Assembly: GCA_016789035.1 (NCBI GenBank)
Contig: JAEUSC010000242.1
Span: 1 to 5,328 of the forward strand
From: Candidatus Omnitrophota bacterium
GTDB taxonomy: Bacteria > Omnitrophota > Gorgyraeia > Zapsychrales > Fredricksoniimonadaceae
Reading direction: 5' to 3'
Length of the DNA stretch: 5,328 nt
In this document: piece by piece, positions 1-3,994 of the stretch
Layout of the letters: every line of letters begins with the position of its first letter
Position numbering within the stretch: position 1 is the stretch's first letter
The notes under the pieces: model-generated
The model's input: the letters and a program-made list of their open reading frames with translations, nothing else
What the model was told of the DNA's origin: nothing
The model's database searches: none
Program-made: the position numbers and the translations under genes

Positions 1-764
1 AAAATAGTATCGGGTCTGGTGGTAAAAACAGTAATCGTTTGCTGAGAATCCTTGACCTTAAAATAGATTTCAGCACCAAAACTCTTTCCGATCCAGTTTT
101 CCTGCATAGCCCTCACACGGGAAGGCCACTGAGTAAGCTTCTTTAAGTCTTCCAGAAGATCGTTGGAATACTGGGTTATTTTCAAATACCATTGCTCAAG
201 ATCCTTCTGGACAACAGGTGTCTTGCATCTCCAGCAGGCTTCATTGATGACTTCTTCGTTGGCCAACGTCGTCGAACAGCTTGGACACCAATTGACCGGA
301 GAGGCTTTCTTGTAAGCCAGTCCTTTCTCGGCCATCTTTAGAAAAATCCACTGGTTCCATTTGTAATATTGAGCGTCGCATGTTGAAAACTCTCGGGAAA
401 AATCATAAGAAAATCCCATGCGCTTGAAATCGTTATGCATGAGATCGATGCAGCGATAAGTCCATTCGGCAGGATCGGTTTTGTGTTTAATTGCGGCATT
501 CTCGGCGGGCTGACCAAAGGCGTCATATCCTATAGGATGTAATACATTAAAACCGCGCATGGTTTTGTAGCGGGCAATGACATCGCCAATGGTGTAATTG
601 CGCACATGCCCCATGTGAATCTTTCCCGAAGGATAGGGAAACATTTCCAAAACATAATATTTTTTCTTGGCTGAATTGACCTTGACTTCAAAGACTTTAT
701 GGTCATTCCAATACTTCTGCCATTTACTTTCAATAAACTTAATGTCGTTTGTAGTGTACGGCAT
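1..764 (-). CDS. leuS: Leucyl-tRNA synthetase, N-terminal part (cut by window edge)
   Basis: Class I aminoacyl-tRNA synthetase that charges tRNA-Leu with leucine in the cytoplasm. The window holds residues 1-254 of a protein that is usually 800-900 residues long. Seen directly: the HIGH-type ATP-binding signature as HMGH at residues 50-53, after [10 protein letters not shown]; the LeuRS segment [13 protein letters not shown] at 79-91; a zinc-type knuckle with CPSC at 160-163 and CWRC at 177-180; ENWIGKS at 222-228; and TTRPDT at 248-253, the threonine-rich motif at the start of the CP1 editing domain. The KMSKS loop and anticodon-binding domain lie outside. The ATG at 764 is chosen because an in-frame TAA lies only five codons upstream (780-782) and no other ATG lies between. 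The N-terminus (IESKWQKYW) aligns with usual LeuRS starts. No clear Shine-Dalgarno sequence precedes it. The speH terminator lies upstream, so leuS is probably transcribed separately, but I cannot identify its promoter. Oddity: Gln in GQPAEN, where Leu is usual. Confidence 0.97.
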   Translation of the reverse strand, partial: MPYTTNDIKFIESKWQKYWNDHKVFEVKVNSAKKKYYVLEMFPYPSGKIHMGHVRNYTIGDVIARYKTMRGFNVLHPIGYDAFGQPAENAAIKHKTDPAEWTYRCIDLMHNDFKRMGFSYDFSREFSTCDAQYYKWNQWIFLKMAEKGLAYKKASPVNWCPSCSTTLANEEVINEACWRCKTPVVQKDLEQWYLKITQYSNDLLEDLKKLTQWPSRVRAMQENWIGKSFGAEIYFKVKDSQQTITVFTTRPDTI

Positions 765-831
765 AGTTGGGTAAAAAGCTTAATGATACAATCGGAGACA
801 CCGTGTATCTGCGGGATCCGCATTTGTTAAT

Positions 832-866
832 AAAAAAGGAGATTAGCTGGTAAGCCAATCCCCTTT
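832..866 (-). terminator. Rho-independent terminator after speH
   Basis: On the minus strand a 14-base-pair stem (866-853 pairing with 848-835, including two G-T wobbles) closes a four-base TACC loop and runs straight into a T tract (837-832). It starts 22 bases after the speH stop codon. This is a textbook intrinsic terminator, and it separates speH from leuS, which lies downstream on the same strand. Confidence 0.88.
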
Positions 867-888
867 ATCATTCCATGTCATGAATCTA

Positions 889-1329
889 CTAGCGATGGGC
901 GAATTCTTTGACTTTGGCCGCAGCTTCATCCGCGTAATATGATTTTCCGCGTTCAATGTACTGCACCTCAATCTTACGGGGAGCAAAAAACTTGGCACAA
1001 AACTCCTCAGCCTTTTTAAGATCGAAAGAGCGGCAGCAATATATGTCGACCGAAATAAAATTCTTGGGTGTCAATGTATGAATGACAATCGAACTTTCGA
1101 TCAGAGGAACCCAGCCGGAAAGCCCCGCCTTGTCAGGAAAACGGGTTTCGTCACTGCGGAAAATGCTTGGCGGCGACTGTTTTTCCATACCTAAGAAACC
1201 CACAATCTCATCCAGAAATTGATAATTCAGCGCCAGATCATCGCAGGCGCCGGGCTTACAATCGTAAAGATCGAGAAGTAATTCGAAACCAAAAACTTTG
1301 TTGGATGACGTGTGCCCAGTGTTGTCCAT
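889..1329 (-). CDS. speH: S-adenosylmethionine decarboxylase-family proenzyme (pyruvoyl-dependent)
   Basis: A 146-residue protein of the short prokaryotic AdoMet decarboxylase family. These enzymes self-cleave to form a pyruvoyl cofactor and make decarboxylated AdoMet, the aminopropyl donor for spermidine. Seen directly: an N-terminal FELLLDLYDC strand at about 15-24; the self-processing pair Glu78-Ser79; His84 (IHT), five residues after Ser79; and Cys99, twenty residues after Ser79. This matches the Ser63/His68/Cys83 spacing of the Thermotoga enzyme. Cleavage would give a 78-residue beta chain and a 68-residue alpha chain. The C-terminal ERG (126-128) is also typical. Oddity: the usual TWPE after the histidine reads TLTP (85-88), so the Trp and the Glu are absent. 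A shifted substrate (ornithine or arginine, as described for some homologues of this family) is therefore possible. Start: ATG at 1329 with AAGGAG (complement of 1335-1340) five bases upstream. It has its own terminator and is divergent from thiS. No spermidine synthase gene is visible nearby. Confidence 0.9.
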   Translation of the reverse strand: MDNTGHTSSNKVFGFELLLDLYDCKPGACDDLALNYQFLDEIVGFLGMEKQSPPSIFRSDETRFPDKAGLSGWVPLIESSIVIHTLTPKNFISVDIYCCRSFDLKKAEEFCAKFFAPRKIEVQYIERGKSYYADEAAAKVKEFAHR

Positions 1330-1334
1330 TAATG

Positions 1335-1340
1335 CTCCTT
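1335..1340 (-). promoter_or_regulatory. Ribosome binding site of speH
   Basis: The minus strand reads AAGGAG, five bases before the ATG at 1329. It is the strongest Shine-Dalgarno sequence in the window and fixes the speH start. Confidence 0.8.
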
Positions 1341-1348
1341 GTAACTTG

Positions 1349-1483
1349 GACCACGGCTTGCCTCGAGGGATCGAGGAAGGTTGGCATTAGCCGCGCATCC
1401 TTCATCGGCAACATTGCCGGCTTTCTATAAATTTTTGAAAACTTTCCAAATCTGTTGGTCTATGCCGCCTCGAAACAGATTTG
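1349..1483 (-). other. Candidate structured 5' leader of speH
   Basis: Inverted repeats crowd this stretch and would lie in the speH mRNA leader. Seen: (a) a perfect 10-bp stem, 1474-1483 with 1447-1456, around a 17-base loop; (b) CGGCA/TGCCG at 1406-1419 with a four-base loop; (c) CCTCGA/TCGAGG at 1361-1376 with a four-base loop, extendable by three pairs past a bulge; (d) 1389-1393 (CGGCT on the minus strand), complementary both to 1418-1422 upstream and to 1354-1358 downstream, so only one pairing can form. The loop of stem (a) also matches the downstream leader: 1468-1473 with 1371-1376 and 1462-1466 with 1383-1387 (nested), plus 1456-1460 with 1349-1353 (crossing). Competing pairings just before a strong ribosome binding site suggest cis-regulation, possibly sensing AdoMet or polyamines. 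I do not recognise a known riboswitch family, and the idea rests on pairing alone. Confidence 0.35.
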
Positions 1484-1511
1484 TAAATTTCCAAGATCAG
1501 CCGGTAAGCCT

Positions 1512-1546
1512 GCCTTATAAGGCCACGTACGTGCCCCCCGTGGGGG
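1512..1546. repeat. Cluster of three adjacent palindromes
   Basis: Three self-complementary elements lie back to back: GCCTTATAAGGC at 1512-1523, CACGTACGTG at 1524-1533, and a hairpin of five C-G pairs with a three-base loop at 1534-1546. They are the most GC-rich part of an otherwise AT-rich intergenic region and sit between the speH leader structures and a possible thiS promoter. They could be protein-binding palindromes or the 5' end of a long speH leader. No T tract follows on either strand, so this does not look like an intrinsic terminator. Confidence 0.5.
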
Positions 1547-1548
1547 TC

Positions 1549-1585
1549 TTGTTAACTGTTAAAAATGATAACAAATGTTTATACT
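1549..1585 (+). promoter_or_regulatory. Possible thiS promoter with inverted-repeat operator
   Basis: TATACT at 1580-1585 matches five of six bases of the -10 consensus, and a TG lies two bases before it. No good -35 box sits at the right distance. An inverted repeat, TTGTTA at 1549-1554 and TAACAA at 1569-1574, covers the place where a -35 box would be, so a repressor or activator site is conceivable. Transcription from here would give a thiS leader of about 200 bases. The region to 1690 is very AT-rich and other -10-like strings (for example TATCAT at 1656-1661) occur, so the call is weak. Confidence 0.25.
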
Positions 1586-1714
1586 ACAGCGTTATTTTTA
1601 TTTCTATGATTTTTTTAAATTTTTAAACACAGCTTTTCGCAAACGGTGGATATATTATCATAATCATTTTAATTTGCACGATTTTTTTTGAGACGGCTAG
1701 CCAATCCCCTCTCC

Positions 1715-1784
1715 TCTAAAGGGAACAGTTGCTTTTTAGAACCAATTCCCCTAGAATGTCGATATTTCTCACTCTTAAAGGGAT
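1715..1784 (+). promoter_or_regulatory. Candidate thiS leader switch (competing hairpins over the ribosome binding site)
   Basis: Three pairings compete here. Hairpin A pairs 1715-1723 with 1732-1740 (nine pairs, two of them G-T) around an eight-base loop. Hairpin B pairs GGGAA 1721-1725 with TTCCC 1746-1750, plus an inner GTT/AAC, and cannot coexist with A. In the third, TCCC 1747-1750 pairs with GGGA 1780-1783, which includes the thiS ribosome binding site. If A forms, the C-rich segment is free to mask the ribosome site; if B forms, the site is open. There is no TPP riboswitch core (no CTGAGA box). The HMP-PP ('thiS motif') class occurs upstream of thiS in some bacteria, but I cannot match this sequence to its consensus and see no terminator T tract after hairpin B. 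Confidence 0.3.
1777..1782 (+). promoter_or_regulatory. Ribosome binding site of thiS
   Basis: AAAGGG lies seven bases before the ATG at 1790. It supports that start over a TTG at 1688, which would add 34 residues with no family resemblance. Confidence 0.65.
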
Positions 1785-1789
1785 ACTCT

Positions 1790-1990
1790 ATGAAGATTAC
1801 ACTAAACGGAACAATCAAGGAACTCCCCCAATCTGTTCTTTTAACGGATTTGGTAAGTCAATACTGTAAGAACCCCAAACATATCATTGCTGAAGTTAAC
1901 GGCGAAATTATTAAATCGTCGAACTGGACGCAGAAGACCGTTGCCGATGGCGACACCATTGAGCTTGTCGGCTTTGTTGGCGGGGGTTAA
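1790..1990 (+). CDS. thiS: Thiamine sulfur-carrier protein ThiS
   Basis: A 66-residue ubiquitin-fold (beta-grasp) sulfur carrier. Its C-terminal glycine is adenylated by ThiF and converted to a thiocarboxylate, which ThiG uses as sulfur donor for the thiazole of thiamine. Seen: the N-terminal strand MKITLNG; the central IIAEVNGEII (about residues 31-40), equivalent to the V-x-x-N-x-x-I-I region of the family; DGDTIELV; and the C-terminal tail GFVGGG ending in the essential Gly-Gly. The length matches the usual 65-70 residues. The start at 1790 is chosen because a ribosome binding site precedes it and the reading starts on the first beta-strand; the longer reading from 1688 overlaps the leader structures and is rejected. 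It is the first gene of the thiSGH operon, 21 bases before thiG. No ThiF is encoded in the window, so activation must come from a gene elsewhere. Confidence 0.95.
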   Translation: MKITLNGTIKELPQSVLLTDLVSQYCKNPKHIIAEVNGEIIKSSNWTQKTVADGDTIELVGFVGGG

Positions 1991-2011
1991 TGCCATATTT
2001 CCATTCATACT

Positions 2012-2809
2012 ATGAATACTTCCACCCTACCTATCAGAGACACACCATTTATCCTTGCGGGCAAGGCATTTGCCAGCCGCTTTCTGCTCGGGACCGGAAA
2101 GTTTCAGAGCAAACAAGATCTTGCCAATAGCGTTGCCACAAGCGGTACTGAAATTGTCACGGTTGCGCTTCGACGCATTGACCTGGACCATCACGAAGAA
2201 AATATTATCGAGTATATTCCTCAAAACGTGACGCTGTTGACGAACACCTCCGGTGCACGCAATGCACAAGAGGCCATTCGGATCGCGCGTTTGGCCAAAG
2301 AAGCCGGACACGGCAACTGGATTAAAATCGAAGTTATTAATGACAGTAAATATCTTCTCCCCGACAACAACGAAACCATCAAGGCCACGGAAATATTAGT
2401 TAAAGAGGGCTTCATTGTTCTTCCTTACGTCTCTCCGGATTTATATGTGGCGCGCGAATTGGTCAAGGCCGGTGCGGCTGCTGTTATGCCTCTGGGATCG
2501 TTTATTGGAAGCAATCAAGGATTAAAAACGCGGGAAATGATCAAAGTCCTGATTAATGAGATTGACCTTCCCATCATCGTCGATGCAGGGATTGGCGCGC
2601 CGTCTCAAGCGGCCGAGGCCATGGAACTGGGCGCGGCCGCAGTATTGGCCAATACCGCCGTTGCCACCGCGGCTCAGCCCGCGGCAATCGCGCAAGCATT
2701 CGCTCTTGCGGTACAGGCAGGGCGTCTAGCTCATTTAAGCGGAGTTCCTCAGAAACGCTCATTGGCCGACGCATCCTCCCCGCTGACCGGATTCTTATAC
2801 GAAAATTGA
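2012..2809 (+). CDS. thiG: Thiazole synthase ThiG
   Basis: A 265-residue TIM-barrel enzyme that joins 1-deoxy-D-xylulose 5-phosphate, dehydroglycine (from ThiH) and sulfur from ThiS thiocarboxylate to make the thiazole phosphate of thiamine; cytoplasmic. Seen: FLLGTGKF at 24-31; VTVALRR at 49-55; NWIKIEVI at 102-109, whose Lys105 is the Schiff-base lysine; [12 protein letters not shown] at 160-171, the phosphate-binding loop (usually GSPIGSGQG, here with Phe and Asn); [11 protein letters not shown] at 190-200; and ASSPLTG at 254-260. Length is normal (255-265). The ATG at 2012 gives the expected N-terminus but has no visible Shine-Dalgarno sequence; translation may depend on ribosomes leaving thiS 21 bases upstream. 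It is the middle gene of the operon, and a hairpin follows four bases after the stop. Confidence 0.97.
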   Translation: MNTSTLPIRDTPFILAGKAFASRFLLGTGKFQSKQDLANSVATSGTEIVTVALRRIDLDHHEENIIEYIPQNVTLLTNTSGARNAQEAIRIARLAKEAGHGNWIKIEVINDSKYLLPDNNETIKATEILVKEGFIVLPYVSPDLYVARELVKAGAAAVMPLGSFIGSNQGLKTREMIKVLINEIDLPIIVDAGIGAPSQAAEAMELGAAAVLANTAVATAAQPAAIAQAFALAVQAGRLAHLSGVPQKRSLADASSPLTGFLYEN

Positions 2810-2813
2810 ATTG

Positions 2814-2842
2814 CTAGTATTCAGGTAAAAGAACCATACTAG
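2814..2842 (+). repeat. Intergenic hairpin between thiG and thiH
   Basis: CTAGTAT (2814-2820) pairs perfectly with ATACTAG (2836-2842). Inside, after a three-base bulge (TCA), GGT (2824-2826) pairs with ACC (2833-2835) around a six-base loop. It fills most of the 45-base gap and ends 12 bases before the thiH ATG. No T tract follows, so it is probably not a terminator. It may set mRNA stability, processing, or thiH translation, since thiH has no Shine-Dalgarno sequence. Confidence 0.55.
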
Positions 2843-2854
2843 ATCTTTAATAAC

Positions 2855-3874
2855 ATGATATCCCTCACTCAAATCCAAAAATTACTCACCGACAGCCGCC
2901 CAGAAACACTTGAGGCGCTTGCCAAAGATGCACAACGCCTAACCGAACAAAACTTTGGTCGGACGATCTCCCTCTATGCTCCCGTCTATCTTTCAAATTA
3001 TTGTTCCAGTCACTGCACCTACTGCGGTTTTCACAGCCTAAACAAAATTAAACGCATTAAGCTGACGGGGGAGGAAACGCGTAAGGAAATGACTGCGATC
3101 CACGCCACCGGCATTCGCAACATTCTTTTGCTGACGGGCGAATCTTACAAATTTACACCCGTCTCTTATTTGAAAGAAGCGGCCATGATCGCTAAGGACT
3201 TCTTTCAGGGAATCGCCATTGAAGTACACCCCATGCAAACTTCTGAATATCAAGAGCTCTACACCACCGGGGTCGACGGCGTTACCATCTATCAAGAAAC
3301 CTATGACAAAGTTCGTTATACCGAAGTCCACATTTCGGGATATAAGAAAGACTATGATTTTCGACGGGAAACACCCGCCCGCGCAGCGGCTGCAGGGATA
3401 CGACAAATTTCCATGGGCATTCTTTTGGGTTTAAGCGACGTGACCCGCGATGTCTATGAACTTTTCTGTCACCTGCGCGAGATGGAGAAATCATTTCCCG
3501 GCGTGGAGTACAGCCTTTCCTTCCCTCGGCTGCGGACCATTAAAGGCCGTGAATTTGCTATCTGTGACATTGATGACCGGACATTTCTTAAAATTTTGTG
3601 TCTCACTCGTGTCCTATTTCCACGCGTTGGCCTAAACCTTTCGACACGCGAACATCCCAAACTTCGCGATCATTTATTGGGAATTGGCATCACAAAAGTT
3701 TCTGCCGGATCCAACACGGCCGTAGGGGGATACACTTTAAAAACGATCGAAGACCAAGATCCCCAGTTTGATACCGAAGATAAACGTAGTGTTGCTGAAA
3801 TTGTAGCAATGATTAAATCCAAAGGCTTCGACCCGGTATTTACGGATTGGCGGCCGATTGAAAACAAAGCGTAG
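2855..3874 (+). CDS. thiH: 2-Iminoacetate synthase ThiH (radical SAM tyrosine lyase)
   Basis: Radical SAM enzyme that splits tyrosine into dehydroglycine (2-iminoacetate) and p-cresol; the dehydroglycine feeds ThiG. It needs an oxygen-sensitive [4Fe-4S] cluster and is the route common in anaerobes, where aerobes use the oxidase ThiO. Seen: the CxxxCxxC cluster motif at Cys50, Cys54 and Cys57 inside APVYLSNYC...CGFHS; LLLTGES at 91-97; IEVHPM at 122-127; VTIYQETY at 143-150; GLSDVTRD at 192-199; SFPRLR at 222-227; LSTREHP at 262-268; SAGSN at 283-287; and PVFTDW at 327-332. All align with ThiH rather than with the related glycine radical or cofactor enzymes. At 339 residues it is shorter than the E. 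coli enzyme (377). The cluster starts about 35 residues earlier, and an in-frame TAG at 2840-2842 shows that no longer N-terminus exists. No Shine-Dalgarno sequence precedes the ATG. Last gene of thiSGH. Confidence 0.96.
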   Translation: MISLTQIQKLLTDSRPETLEALAKDAQRLTEQNFGRTISLYAPVYLSNYCSSHCTYCGFHSLNKIKRIKLTGEETRKEMTAIHATGIRNILLLTGESYKFTPVSYLKEAAMIAKDFFQGIAIEVHPMQTSEYQELYTTGVDGVTIYQETYDKVRYTEVHISGYKKDYDFRRETPARAAAAGIRQISMGILLGLSDVTRDVYELFCHLREMEKSFPGVEYSLSFPRLRTIKGREFAICDIDDRTFLKILCLTRVLFPRVGLNLSTREHPKLRDHLLGIGITKVSAGSNTAVGGYTLKTIEDQDPQFDTEDKRSVAEIVAMIKSKGFDPVFTDWRPIENKA

Positions 3875-3886
3875 GACCGTATAAAC

Positions 3887-3949
3887 AGAAAATTTCTTGA
3901 GATTTTGAGCAACATGAGTTATCCGGATCTCAGAGATCCAGAAATTTCT
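3887..3949 (+). terminator. Possible weak terminator or 3' hairpin after thiH
   Basis: GGATCT (3925-3930) and AGATCC (3934-3939) form a six-pair stem with a three-base loop. Around it, AGAAAATTTCT (3887-3897) and AGAAATTTCT (3940-3949) are complementary apart from one bulged base and could close a larger stem. Only a short TTT follows, so this is not a convincing intrinsic terminator. It lies 12 bases after the thiH stop and probably marks the 3' end of the operon. Confidence 0.3.
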
Positions 3950-3994
3950 AATTAGTCGTAGCCCAATCCTGTCTCCTCCCGTAAACTACTAGCC

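Noticed and set aside
338..823. Two minus-strand frames overlapping leuS.
   Set aside because: They lie in other frames of a region whose LeuRS reading shows all family motifs without interruption.
841..1510. A 16-base near repeat (14 of 16 matching) at 841-856 and 1495-1510, flanking speH in the same orientation.
   Set aside because: By rough count, several 16-base matches with up to two mismatches are expected by chance among all position pairs in a window of this size, and the first copy is part of the terminator stem. No target-site or mobile-element features accompany it.
1381..1626. An 81-codon plus-strand reading frame starting with TTG.
   Set aside because: It runs through the speH leader palindromes and AT-rich DNA, has no ribosome site or recognisable motif, and its end is low-complexity.
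1671..1690. A terminator at the eight-T run (1682-1689).
   Set aside because: No GC-bearing stem precedes the run on the plus strand, and the upstream bases form only a weak AT palindrome.
1688..1789. A 34-residue N-terminal extension of ThiS from a TTG.
   Set aside because: ThiS proteins begin at the first beta-strand, a ribosome site precedes the ATG at 1790, and the extension covers the leader hairpins.
1330..1789. A tRNA, CRISPR array or insertion-sequence remnant in the large intergenic region.
   Set aside because: There is no T-loop signature, no regularly spaced direct repeats, and no transposase-like reading frame.
1590..1790. TPP riboswitch upstream of thiS.
   Set aside because: The conserved CTGAGA box and the other invariant core segments are not present.
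853..3985. AGCCAATCCCCT occurs at both 853-864 and 1699-1711, and a similar TAGCCCAATCC with TCTCCTC occurs at 3959-3978, before the glycosyltransferase.
   Set aside because: About one exact 12-base repeat is expected by chance in this length. The third copy is only similar, and the contexts differ (terminator stem versus two leaders).
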